Origin: Larix kaempferi
Taxonomy: Eukaryota; Streptophyta; Pinopsida; Pinales; Pinaceae
Direction: 5' to 3'
Assembly: GCA_027924585.1 (NCBI GenBank)
Contig: BSBM01000007.1
Coordinates: 9,081,501-9,145,500, forward strand
DNA: 64,000 nt
Part shown: positions 29,263-41,017 of the stretch, piece after piece
Layout: every line of letters begins with the position of its first letter
Numbering within the stretch: position 1 is the stretch's first letter
Translations under genes and position numbers: made by a program
Notes under the pieces: model-generated
Told to the model about the DNA's origin: nothing
The model's input: the letters and a program-made list of their open reading frames with translations, nothing else
Databases searched by the model: none

Positions 29263-32239
29263 CTACAGTCAGAATGGAAGGAACATGAAGAGAACTTGAT
29301 CGAGTGTTACAACTTAGCTGAAGATACCAATGATACAAATGAAGACGATGAGGAGGACCCATGCAACATAGATATACTTGAGTCAGAAGGTGTGCGTGAG
29401 GTAGAAGGACCTCCGTTGGAAATCCCAGATATGACTGGACCAGTAAAAACACAAAAGGTGAACATTGGCACAGACAAAGAGCCAAAGTTCACATCAATAG
29501 GAGATTATTGGGACAATCAGACTATTGCAGAGATTGCAGATACCTTACATGAGTATCAGGAACTATTTCCAACAAAATTTACAGAGATGAAATGAATTTT
29601 GGGAGACCTAGGGGTTATGAAAATACCTTTAAAGCCAGGTGCTAAGCCTGTCAAGCAGAGGCCATACAGATTGAATCCGCACTATAAGGAAAAAGTCCGT
29701 GCAGAGCTAGATAAGATGCTAGAAGAAGGAATCATTGAACCAGTTGAAGAATCCGAATGGATTAGCCCCATGGTTGTTTAAGACAAGAAAGAAAAAGGCG
29801 AGATCAGGATTTGTGTGGATCTCAGAAAGCTGAATGATGCTTCCATGCACGACCCATTTCCTACTCCATTCACAGACGAAGTGCTTGATAATGTTGGAGG
29901 AAATGAGGCATATTCTTTCACTAATGGTTTCTCTAGTTATCATCAGATCAGGATTGATCCTGCAGATAGGCATAAGAAGACATTTGCTACAGAATGGGGG
30001 TCATTCCAGTAGACCATCATTCCTTTTGGGTTGAAGAACGCACCTACCATATTCTCTAGAGTCATCGTCGCAACATTTAAAGATTTTATGCACAAGTTTT
30101 TAGAAGCGTATTTTGATGATTGGACTGTATTTGGTCTATTGAAAAATCATTGCGTGAATCTCCGCATGATGCTCGAGAAGTTTCGACAGCATCAAATATC
30201 CTTGAATTTGAAAAAGTGTATTTTCTGTGTGCCTTATGGAATTTTACTTGGCCACATTGTCTGTAAGCAAGGATTGATGGTAGACCCTGTGAAGATTGCA
30301 GTTATTTCAAACTTACCAACACCAAATTTAGTCAAGATGTTGCGATCTACATTAGGCCATACTGGATATTACAGGAAATTTATAAAGGGTTATGCACAGA
30401 TAACCACAACAATGGAGAAGCTGCTGAAGAAAGATGCACCGTTCATTTGGAACGAAGAATGCGAATAGGGTTTTGACACATTAAAAGAAAAGATGGTCAC
30501 TATGCCTATTCTAGTATTTCCAGACTGGACGAAGCCATTCCATGTCCATGTTGACGCATCATGTATTTCCCTGGGGATCGTGTTAGCTCAGCCAGGAGAG
30601 GGAGGTATTGACCACCCTATTGCATTTTCTAGAAGAAAGCTTTCAACAGCAGAGAAGAACTATACTACTACTGAGAGGGAAGGCCTTGCGATGGTATATG
30701 CCCTACAGAAATTTAGACACTACTTGCTGGGATCGCACTTCCGTATGTTTACTGACCATTCTGCGTTGAAATATTTGGTCAACAAGCCAGTGTTAGGGGG
30801 ACGCATATGCCGATGTCTATTTCTATTCCAGGAATATGAATTTGAAATTATTGTCAAGCCAGGTAGATTGAACTTGGGACCTGATCATCTGTCAAGGATC
30901 GAGTCAGGAGAGGAGCCGACGAATATTGAAGACAGTCTGCCTTATGCACAGTTATTTAGTATACAGGTTGCCGATGATTATTACAAGGATATCATTGAAT
31001 TCCTAATCACAGGGCTAGCACCCTAGGAATTCTTGGTCCAACAGAAAAAATAGTTAGTGGTGCGCGCCGCGGACTTCACCATAATTGCAGGATAGTTATA
31101 CAAACTTGCGTCGGATGAAATCCTGTGCAGGTGCATACTTGATCATGAGAAGCCATTTATTCTAGCCGACGCACACTCAGGAATCGCGGGAGGTCACTAT
31201 ACAGGAAGGGCTGCTGCGTAGAAGATATTGCGCGCAGGGCTATGGTGGCCTATGCTCCATAAAGATGCCAAAGAACATTGCAGGAACTGTGATGTCTGTC
31301 AGAGGACAGTAAAACCATCACGCCGAGATGAGAATCCATTGAATCCATAGTTGACACTGCAGCCATTTGAAAAATGGGCAATAGACTTTATGGGTCCTAT
31401 AAACCCACCAGGAAAAAGAACGGGTGCAAGGTATATTATTACTGCTACAGATTACCTCACCAAATGGGCAGAAGCAAAACCAGTTAAGGACTGCAGCGCA
31501 GTTTATTTTTGAAGAAATACTCACCAGATTTGGCTTTCCAAAGATTTTGATGAGTGACCAAGGTACTCACTTTTTGAGCAAGAAAATTGAGGCGCTTACA
31601 GAAGAATTCTACATTCGCCATCAGCACAGTACTGCATATCATCCACAGGCGAATGGTACTGTAGAGGCTTTCAAAAAAATATTGGAGAACGCACTCACTA
31701 AGGTGTGCAATGTAAATAGAGATGATTGGGACTTGCGCGTCTCATCTGTGCTATGGGCATACAGAAGCACATGCAAGAAACTAACAGGACAGACACCCTT
31801 TCGGTTGGTTTATGGGAAGGAGGCTATAATGCCTATCGAATATATTGTCCCTAGTTTGAGAATCGCTGCATTTATAGGGATGGTGGACTGCAAAGCTCTA
31901 GAAGAAAGATTACTACACTTACTGGGCTTGGAGGAAGATCGCTTTATCGCAGGATTCTACCAGCAAGCTCATAAGGATTGCGAGAAAGCATGGCATGATC
32001 GCCATATAAAAAACAAGTGTTTTCAGGTAGGTGATCTAGTCCTCCTGTATGATAGCAAATTCATGAAATTCCCTGGTAAATTTAAGATGCATTGGCTTGG
32101 CCAATATACTGTGATACATGTTACTAACACTGGTGCAGTCCAGTTAATGAATTTAGCTGGTGATACCTTGCCAACTTTGATAAATGGAAGTAGGCTAAAG
32201 CTATACCTTGATAGCACTGCTTCGCAGAACCTTGAATAA
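29263..32239 (+). pseudogene. pol: TatA reverse transcriptase, RNase H and integrase
   Basis: Pol core of Tat type. RT: ICVDLRKLND (about 29806), YHQIRIDP, PFGLKNAP, catalytic YFDDW (30109-30123). RNase H: HVHVDASC (about 30541), TTEREGLAMVYALQKF, DHLSRI. Integrase: His/Cys zinc region (about 31171-31310, CRNCDVCQR), DDE core with WAIDFMGP (about 31378), MSDQGTHF (about 31550) and [11 protein letters not shown] (about 31640), then a C-terminal domain ending 32239. No chromodomain. Stops: TGA 29593, TAA 29779, TAG 30010, 30466, 31024, 31051, 31093, 31219 and 31348. A frameshift lies near 31498; after it the frame is intact to the end. Catalytic residues remain, but the gene cannot be translated through. 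Confidence 0.92.
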
Positions 32240-32385
32240 CAAACAAAGGAATGAAGTTCTAAGTGTCAAGTACAGTTGAAAGTGAACACTAGAAATGTAA
32301 AGGAGTCTGTACATGTATGATAAAAGGAAGAAGGTATGATAAAAAGAATGATCTATGCACTGCGCAACACTGTTGAAGCTGCGCA

Positions 32386-32420
32386 GAAGAAAAAAGAAAA
32401 AAGAAGAAGAAGAAGAAGAA
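32386..32420 (+). repeat. GAA/AAAG microsatellite
   Basis: AGAAAAAAG units merging into repeated AGA triplets, then ATATATATAG, in the TatA spacer after pol. It produces Phe-rich spurious open frames on the minus strand. Confidence 0.85.
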
Positions 32421-32742
32421 TATATATAGTGGAAGCCGCGCAGTTGGAAATTTTTGGCACTGCGAAGTAGCCGCGCAGAGTTGTGGATGGCTTGCCACGC
32501 AGTTTAGCGTAGCACTCAGAGAAAAATAGCCGTTGCATGGCTTTTTAGAAAAATAGCTGTTAGATGAGAAAAATAGCTGTTAGATGACCATTGCAGCAAC
32601 CGCTTCAACATTTAAAGAGAAGATAGCCATTCTGAGCACGCTGACGACAGAAAAGACCAAAGGATCCGCTCAAATTCACCAACGGACACCACATTAAATG
32701 CTTATCTAGCCATTGAATGGCACGGGAGAGGGTTTGTTGTGC

Positions 32743-32751
32743 CTATAAATA
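32743..32751 (+). promoter_or_regulatory. Possible internal promoter of the TatA downstream ORF
   Basis: CTATAAATA lies 116 bp before the ATG at 32867 in the 630-bp spacer between integrase and the downstream ORF. The spacer holds no conserved coding sequence. The motif fits a plant TATA box, but activity is only inferred. Confidence 0.45.
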
Positions 32752-32866
32752 ACATTTTTGGGAGACTTGAGGGCATTACCAAGCACTTAGAATTTTCTTG
32801 CAATTAATCTCTCTGAGCTAGTAGCCATCTGTATTCTGTCTTCCTTAGCCGCTACCTCATTTATGA

Positions 32867-35766
32867 ATGTCCAAACCTTCCCTTAGAGAAGAAGAACTCA
32901 CCCTTGAAGAAGCACTGAGGATCTTTCAGCATGGAGGGATTCAATAGTTAATGAAAACTCCAGTTAAAAAGGTCGCTGTAGAACAAGGTGAAGGATCCCG
33001 CAGATCATCAATAATTAATCCGACGATGCAGGAAAAAGCAAAAGATAAGGGAAAAGTTGTAACTACACCTCGATCCAACATCATAAAGATGGGATCCTCG
33101 GCACAAAAATTGCCAGTCTTTCAGACAGAACCTTTGAAGATGACACCTGAATATATCTCTTCACAGGCACTGAATGCCCCTATGTTTAAATTGTCCAAGA
33201 ATGCGAGATACAACATCCCGCTGTCGCCTATCTCAAAGCATGTAAACGTTGCTAAGAATCTATTGGGAAAGATAGCAGATTGTAAATGGGAGGATTATGA
33301 CCTCTTGGGAATTTAGAAAGACAAGCCAGATGTTCCCAAATACCCATATTTTCAACCAGACCAGTATATGTGCTGGAAAAAGGATGCCAAGGGAACTCTG
33401 AACTTGGTAGCTGACAGTTGGTTAGCACCTATCGTTTAGTTAGGGCTACTGAACTTGCTGAGATTGTCACATTTTGACCATTCTCCAGAACTGAATATCG
33501 TGGTTCGCACACTCATGGAGAGAATCCACCAAAGTTATCTATGGCTGGACAGGAACATTGACATTAATATTGATTTGATCCACCGCATCACCGGGATAAG
33601 CAAGCGCGGTAAGGATCCTAAGTAATTCTTCCAGGGGAAGAGCAAAGAGAAAGAGGCTGTGGAGAAGATGAAGAAAACCCACTTGGTGGTGAAGGAAAAA
33701 AGAGGATTCCCGACAGAAGATATAGAGGACAGAGCAACAAGATTTGTAATGCAGTTGCTTGCAGGAAAGATGCTCAAAACAGCTAGGCCTTCGGAGGTGC
33801 CCGCGGGAGCAATACTCCTTAGTGCCGCAGCGGCCGAAGGAAATAGCTTCAATTGGTGTCAGTTTCTATTGAATGAGTTCCTTGAAGAACTCAATGACAC
33901 CCAGGTGAATGGCGGCCAGTTCCATTTCACCTGGCTCCTCATCCTGATTACTTTGTGCGGATGGAAGGAGCTGCGAGATTATGCGGGCGTCATTATGGAC
34001 ACCAAGGATCCTAGAGGGTTTAAGTTTGTCAACCTCGAGGCAAACACAAATGCAGAGCGCTAGCATGCGACAGTAGAAGTCTTTTACCAGTACTATATTC
34101 AGCTACGCGACGCAATCACGAAGACACCCCGAATTACAAAGGAGGTCATGGCGAAGTATATCCGCATCATCGACTTTGAGGCGGATATGAAATGTATCTT
34201 TATATCGCCGAAAGCAAAAATGAGGAAACCGGAGTGGTTCCCAGGAAAGTATGTCATGTATGAGTAGGATATTGAGGACCTCATGAAAGATTGGCCAGCA
34301 GAGTTCCACGTAGAGGTCATGGACATGGAGACAGATTCAACAGAAGATGAGCCGATCCTGCTCTCATGCCCAATCATTGAAGAAACGGGGAAGGAAAAGA
34401 AGCTGAGACTTCGGAGAAGCCAAAGTCAAGGAAAAAGGTGAAGGCTACAAAGATTCAATCAGATGTAGTCCTCAATGATGATGACTACGAGATGATAGCC
34501 GAAACAGTCTCAGAGCAGATGAAGGAGCTTATGGCGGCTAAAGAAAAGAAGGACATGGTCATCCACGATGACCTGCACCAGACGAGGCTCGCAATGCAAG
34601 GCCTAATGAAGAAAATGGACAATTTCTAGAAAAGCCTTATTGTGCCGAAGGAAGTAGGAGCTGAAAGGAGGTCAGTAGGAACCTCCCAGCAAGGAAGCCA
34701 ATAGCTAGCAATAACGCTGCCATCGAAGACTAGGATTGTCCATGTGGACCCATTGGCTATTGTGTTTCCAATCGCAGAGAAAGTTGTTTTGGACACAAAG
34801 GGAGTCGAGAGGGTAGAGCTCGACTTAGCCAAAATCCCGTTACTAGGATTGCACTTCATCCACATGCAGATCATGGAGGAGATGCATGAATGGACGGTTG
34901 AATCAATGAAGTTACAGGAAGAACTCACCGTAGCAAACAGACAAATTCAGCAAAAGGCAGAAGTACAGCTACGCAACGAAGAGGACCACCGACAAACTTT
35001 GGAGACCACCATATCCAATGTGACGAAGGATATCAAAGGCATAGAAATCCAAGATGATCCTGCGCACACAGTTCTGAGGATCGGAGATAAGGTGAGATCC
35101 TTGCAGACGGAGATACAGGATAAAGAGATTTATTATGAGGTCAATATTGCTACATTGAAGGATAGGCTAAATAAGCAGGCTCCATTAACTGAACAGCAAG
35201 TTAGAGAGAAAGCAATGAGCGCCGCCTCGAAAAGCATCACAAGTTAGATGGCTAAATGCCAATCTCTCCTGGATAAGGTTTCATAGGAAATCGTGACCCT
35301 TGAAGAGGATCAAGGGTTGCTGCAAGTCAAGACCGTGGTACAAGAAAAATATACTGCGCTAGACAAGTTGAATGTAGAGGTGAAAGCTCTGCCACCCAGA
35401 GAAAGGTTACCGAGATACAAGGAGATATCCAACTTAAAGAAAGAAGTACAGGAATTACGACAAAAAGAGACTAAGATGGATAATCAGTCGCAGAAGCTCC
35501 TGGAGAATTCCATGGTGGTATCGCAGCAGATTGAAGATAAGTTAGTAGAACTGCGCGATAACCAGGAGCAGGTACAAGATCAAATTGGACAAGAAATAAC
35601 TCCAACACTGCTTAATACAATTAAACAGGTTGAGGAGGATACAAGAGAAGCAGTGGTGCAGTTGTGTGGTACATATGATGACTTCATGGCCAAGTTCGTC
35701 CCACCGGTCATGGTGCAGAGTGAGATAGCTGAAACAATCAGTCACTCGGGAACGAACCACATGTAA
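32867..35766 (+). pseudogene. TatA extra ORF downstream of pol, coiled-coil C-terminus
   Basis: Starts at an ATG and runs about 965 codons to TAA 35764-35766, 12 bp before the LTR. Frame changes once near 34400. Stops in frame: TAG 32945, 33314, 33437, 34061, 34265, 34627, 34702, 35245 and 35284, and TAA 33623; all fit CAG or CAA changed by C to T. The N-terminal half is globular, with a block around WLDRNIDINIDLIHRITGI (about 33540) and a helical core near 33.8-34.0 kb. The C-terminal half (34.74-35.7 kb) is a long Glu/Gln/Lys-rich coiled coil. No signal peptide or clear membrane segment is seen, so an envelope role is not supported. Function unknown; the position matches the extra ORF of some Tat/Ogre elements. 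Confidence 0.75.
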
Positions 35767-35778
35767 GTGTTAGGGGCA

Positions 35779-37483
35779 TGTTGGGCCCAGGTTGAGTTAA
35801 ATTTTTGGAAGCACCTTTTTGAGGCAAGCAGGGAAAGCTGAGCTGAGCGCAGCTCAGAAACACAATTTTGGCTAAGTATTGAGGATGCTGCGAAGTTGCA
35901 TGCAGCATCCAACTTTTGAACAGACTGCGGAGTTGCACACAACATCAAAGTTTTGGCCGTGATGCGAAGACCAGTACTGCGCCGAAGCAGTGCTGTGGAG
36001 TTAGGAGGCCACGTGGAGCCAGCAAAGCGGTGTGCTGGATAGGTATCAAGTGTAGCTACCGGCTCGACTGGTAGCAGCCATGTTTGGAAATATATTTCAG
36101 GATTGCCGAGTGGCGGACGTAGGAAAAACAGGAAGGTGGCCACGCGTGGGTTGTTAAGAAAAGCGATGTTTGGCACGCTTAGAAGGTAAAACCATTAGAG
36201 AGAAATGGTTTGGAAGAAGCAACATGTAGGCACGCGTGTGACAGGAAGGCCGATAGCAACAGAATGAGGACGTGGAGATTTGCCATGATCAAGCAGATGC
36301 TACCAGGAGCCAGCAAGCTGGTTTGGAAAACCGACGTAGTTTTGGAAAACCTTAGGGTTTTGGGTTTTTAGGTCTTCGACATTGTACATACATGACCTTC
36401 GGGCATGATCTATTTAAGAAGACATTTTGTATGGGATGGGGGTTCACTTTGTGGGTTGTTCTCTTTTTGGATTATTGTTTTTATTTTGTTGTTGCTGAGA
36501 CCTTAAGGAGATAACCTTTTTGTATTGTAGAATCTCTCTGAGATGAGAATATTGTAAAGGTTCTGCAGCTGTGTGTGCAGAGACCTAACCGAGAGAAAGA
36601 AGAGTTTGCAGCTGAGTGTGCAGACTAAGAATGGTTGCCCCATCCCTTTTGAAAGAAATATATTACCAACTGTTCTTGTGGACGTAGCTTTCCATCTGGG
36701 GAAGTGAACCACGTTAAATCCTGTGTTATGAGATGATGTTTATGAATGAATGACTGTCTGTATTTTCTGTAGAATGAATGCTTGAATGTTTCCTTGCATG
36801 CTGTAATATGAGAACTTTGATATACATTTACCAATATGAGAAGTTTGGGAATGATATGCTAGGTTCCATGGAAGCAGATGAATGGAAAACATTTCAATTC
36901 TAGGTTAAGGTCATGAATCAGTCATTTAAGTTTAAATACTTTCTTAAGCATAGTGAAGGAACGCAGCACAGTTAATCATGTTTATCATTTCGGTTCACAT
37001 TGTAATAATCCACGTTCTAGAATGAATGCTAGAAAGATAACCTGTAAGTGCCTGAATGAATGGATGAGTGATATTCATTTCAGTGCCTTAACGTTTCCGA
37101 GATCTTCCAAGTAGAGGATAAGTGTGGGTGACTCGCAGTTCTAGAAGAAGAGTCGCAGCAGTAAGAAACCCTTGGTGCGGCTCGCAATGTTGCCTCCACC
37201 GCGCAGTACTGCTCGCAGCATAGATCCTGCTGCATACCGCATCACTCTTCCCGCAGCGCCATCCTTCTGTCCTGCGCTGCACAGCTTGTTTACATAAACA
37301 ACTCATCATTTACTATGGAAACCTGATTCCGCAGTACCCCATAAAGATACACCTCGGGTGAGACCTCAACCTGCTCACAGGTTGTTGCCAAAAGGGCTGG
37401 TGCGAAGGGGTTTTGTTGGTCAAAGGGAGAATCGCAAAGAACCTAGGTCTAATTGGAAACCTTTGGGTCATTTTAAGCCAACA
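35779..37483 (+). repeat. TatA 3' LTR (1705 bp)
   Basis: Same length as the 5' LTR, begins TGTTGGGCCCAGG, ends TTTTAAGCCAACA, followed by the target duplication TGGGG. It differs from the 5' copy at many transitions (for example GCGCGC against GCATGC and GCACAC). Confidence 0.93.
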
Positions 37484-39219
37484 TGGGGTATAATTTCTTG
37501 CGCGCATTTGTAAAAGAGCGTCCGAGTTAAACATATTAATAAAAGTTTGATCAACTGAAGCATAGGTGGTGCCCCCAGCATTGGAGTTGACAGAAGCTGA
37601 TCCCTGCCCTTTGGGAAATGGATCTTTAAGGACGACAGGTTTCTTTTCTTGAAGAGGCTTCTGGGCTTCTTCGATTAGAGGTAATTGGTGAGTGAGGTGG
37701 TCCTCCTTGCAAAGCTTTCCAGGGAACTTAACCTTCTTCTTTTCTCTATTATCCTCCTCGGCATTTTCTTTGTTTTTGGGATTTTGTTGGTTCCCCTCTC
37801 CTTTATTTCCCTTCTTTTTGTTGTTGGGTTTCCGAGGACCCTTTTGATTAGTCTGAACCTATTGTACAGATTCAATAGTAGAATGAGAGGTTGTGATGGG
37901 AGTCACTTCTGCAGTTGATTGTTTGTCCGATAAGCCATGAACCTGTTTAGTCAATGCTTCAAAGGATACAAAATCAACTGAACCTACTTTTCCATCAGCA
38001 TGTGGTCCATGTTTTGGTCTAGCTAGATCAATGTTTGATCGCGGTGCATCAAGTATAATCTTGTAAAGGAGCTTAGACTGAGCATAAACCAAGTCTAGTT
38101 GTTGGGTCCTTAAAATGGCTTCTTCTTCTGATGACACCCTAGAAGCAGCTACTTCCTTAGAAACATAAGGAAGGACTGATTTCATATACCACTCTAATAA
38201 GAAGTCTGGGGGGATATTGGCCTTAATGAGCCTCTTCCATCTTCGCCACTCCTGAATATGATCAGATAAATGGGTGGATTTTTTTTGTCTGAAGGTAGAT
38301 AAAAGATATGTCCCGGCATCATACCGAACAGGAAGCTAGAAGTGGTTTAGAAAGACTATAGCGAGATCCTGAAAGTTAAAAAAGGTGGCTGCAGGTAACT
38401 CAATGTACCATTTGGCTGCAACAATGGTTAAGGTTCTTTGAAAAAGTCTCAACCTAACGGAATCTTTGTTCAACGAGTTTGAAGAACACCAGAGATGAAA
38501 AGTAGTAACATGATCACTAGGATCCTCTGCAGTTTTACCTTCGAATTTTGGAATGTCCGAAGGTAGCTTAGTGGGAACTGGTGGCCACATAACATTATGG
38601 GATACCAGATCGTTTGTTAATTTGGAAAGATCTGGCAAATTCAGAGTTGCCAGAAATGGTAAACGAGTTCTATAAGATGGCATTTGATAAGCTAGAGTCA
38701 AGAAATGGGAACCTCCCATAGTTTGACCCATAAACTGCTGGTCAGGGTCTCCCCTAGCCATCTGTTGGTAGGGGTTTCCCCCTACCATCTAGTGGTAGGG
38801 GTTTCCCCCAGTGATTTGTTGTTGTGTGAAAGTGTTTTTGAAATTTCCCCATCCAAATTAGAGTGGGTTGGCACCCTATACATTTGTCCACTGTGGCTGG
38901 GTGTTAGCCCCGGCATATTGTTGGTTAAAACTATTACCCCCTCCTCCGGAAAACAAAAAAAAGGGGATATTTCCTATAGGTATATTACTTTGATTAATAT
39001 TGTAACCTGCAAAGGTGTTAAAACCAGGGGTAGTCGAGGTGGACGGCACAGTCATGGTACTCATGACTGGCATAGTTGCAGAGAGATTGGGCCCTACATT
39101 GGGTGTTGAAATCCAAGTACTAGGTATATGGTATGACTATTGAGTCGCAGGAGGTGGATTGGCATTCATTGCATTATTGGGTCCAAAAGTAGGGGTAGCA
39201 ACTGAGGTGGATGTCAAAG
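37484..39219 (-). pseudogene. gag: H1 gag, middle segment
   Basis: Minus-strand gag of the old element H1, between the chromovirus (right) and TatA (left) insertions. The capsid-like domain is clearly related to H2: NLPDLSKLTNDL, TKLPSDIPKFEGKTAEDP, HLWCSSNSLNKDSVRLRLFQ, PVRYDAG, EWRRW. A Lys-rich tail follows, and the frame passes in phase through the TGGGG site into the protease piece at 13493. Stops on the minus strand are TAG at 39137, 38876, 38789, 38336 and 37859, and TAA at 38858 (plus-strand coordinates of the codons). At 38336 the H2 homologue has Gln, so CAG to TAG is directly supported. Confidence 0.83.
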
Positions 39220-40987
39220 TGTAATGTCCCCATTCAAATAAGTGCATAGTAAGACAATCCCATCAATCCTACTAGTTTCCTAGGTTGGATGGGCACATGT
39301 GGGATGGTAATAAGGAAACTAATAAATGATATTTAGACATTATAAGGGTTCAAGAATTTAATAAATATGATGAATAAATAAATTCAAGAGAAATTCTAGG
39401 TGGCAAGTGGTTTTGGAGACATATGGAGGTGATGGGACCCACACTAGCTTGATTTTTCAATGACACATGGCAGCTCTCTCTTGCCAATTCGAATTCATGG
39501 GAAGGTGAACACTCTTGGGTGAGTTGGTAAGTCATAACACATGGCATTGAGCATATTAGGTCTAAATGGGAAGGAATAGTAACCTACATGGGAGAGGAAG
39601 AGTCAAATTGGAGACTAGTGGACACATGGGCTAGATTCCCTAGTTTTATGACAACAATAATGAAGCATCTATGACATTTTATGACAAAATTCAGACCTGA
39701 ATTCTTACACCTGACCATTATGACATGTCAGCCCCAAAAATAGGCTCAAGAAGGCGCTCATGGAGTTGGAGGAATCTAAAGAGACTCAAATTCGAATTTG
39801 GGAGAAGATGGAAGGTTGGAACTAGGAGACAAGTGGCAAATGAGGAATATTTTCGAAATGAAAAATTATTGAATCTATTGAGAGGATTTCGACCCCTTGA
39901 AGGCTAATGTTGGTTATAAAATGTAGAAATCAAGTATGAGAATGGCTTTTGATGATTTGAGAAAAATTGCATTTGTGAAGAGAGAGCTAGTGGATGACTA
40001 GTTTCTTGCCTTAGCCAATTTCGAGGGTGAAAGATTCCCATCCAAGTTGGTGTTTGGAGAGGCCACTCAGGTCTTTCATGGTGCTTTAATGGAGTTTGTA
40101 TTTGTAGGTAGCAGCTACAGGAAGTTTCATGGTTTGGTTTAGTGCAGCACTTTCTCTCCACCGTTTCCAGTTTTGAAGGCATATTCGTGCTCCTTGAGGG
40201 AGGGCGTTTTTGGTGAGCTATTGTACTCTTTGGGGGAGCTTCTAATGTCCCATTTATTTTTTAATATGAATTAAATACTCTTTTATTCATCTCCAAAAAT
40301 TTTCAGGTCGAAATTCCAAGTAGAAATGTATAAATCTCATTTTTAATGGAAGAACAATGCCATTTCCCCACTACCTTGTTGTGAGCCAATGTATTGATGA
40401 TGATTTCTAATGTATGGATGATTCCCTGATATATTTGTAATAAATATATTTCCATGGATGTCTTCTACAAGTTTCATGTACTGTACTTGAGCATTTGAAG
40501 CATTTTTACTCAGTTTAGTTGTATTGGGAGGTGAAATAGTGCCATTTCCCCAAGGGTCGAATTGGGGGTTTTTGCTGTTGAATGTGAGAGAGTTAGAACA
40601 GTATTAAAAATAAATTAATGGTGCATATGAGACCTTAATCACATAATTAACACATTATATACCTCTGTTCATAAATTTGTGGGAGTTTGGAGGCATTTGG
40701 AAGGCCATTTGCAGTGTTACCCGAGGGGGATTTGATGCACAAATTACTAGTCAAAATTACATATATTGATCAGAATACAAATCAAGTTTGCAGCAGTATT
40801 TGGAGGGCCATAAAACATCCCTGAACCTTATATTCAAGTCTAAATACCATTCATACACTCCTACAGAAGAATTGGGAGCATTTGGGTTGATTTGGAGGTC
40901 AAAACAGTAAAACTAGTCAAAGGTCGAAATTGGGAAAAAAAGTGGAAAATTGGGCATTTTAATAAAATTTGAAAAAGGGATATTACA
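39220..40987 (+). repeat. Chromovirus 5' LTR
   Basis: Starts TGTAATGTCCCCATTC and ends GGGATATTACA. Small open frames inside are not genes. Confidence 0.95.
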
Positions 40988-40989
40988 AG

Positions 40990-41001
40990 TGGTATCAGAG
41001 C
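40990..41001 (+). other. Chromovirus primer-binding site (tRNA-iMet)
   Basis: TGGTATCAGAGC begins two bases after the LTR and is complementary to initiator methionine tRNA. Confidence 0.9.
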
Positions 41002-41017
41002 ATGGTCTTGGCACCTT

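Larger units (their letters stand above)
13494..37483 (+). mobile_element. Complete, decayed Tat-like Ty3/gypsy element (TatA)
   Basis: Two 1705-bp LTRs flank the internal region. Target duplication TGGGG is at 13489-13493 and 37484-37488. Without the nested H2 the element is about 13.75 kb. Order: gag with multiple zinc knuckles, protease, capsid-like block, RT, RNase H, integrase, spacer with TATA-like site, extra downstream ORF, 3' LTR. It is full of in-frame stops, nearly all TAG, plus several frameshifts, so it cannot be autonomous now. The LTRs differ at many sites, mostly transitions and often at CpG, which indicates an old insertion. Confidence 0.93.

Noticed and set aside
32289-32538. 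Minus-strand frames with Phe/Leu runs that look like membrane segments
   Set aside because: They are translations of a GAA/AAAG microsatellite.
32867-35766. Envelope-like gene because of its place after pol
   Set aside because: No signal peptide, clear transmembrane segment or Cys pattern; the C-terminal half is a soluble-type coiled coil.
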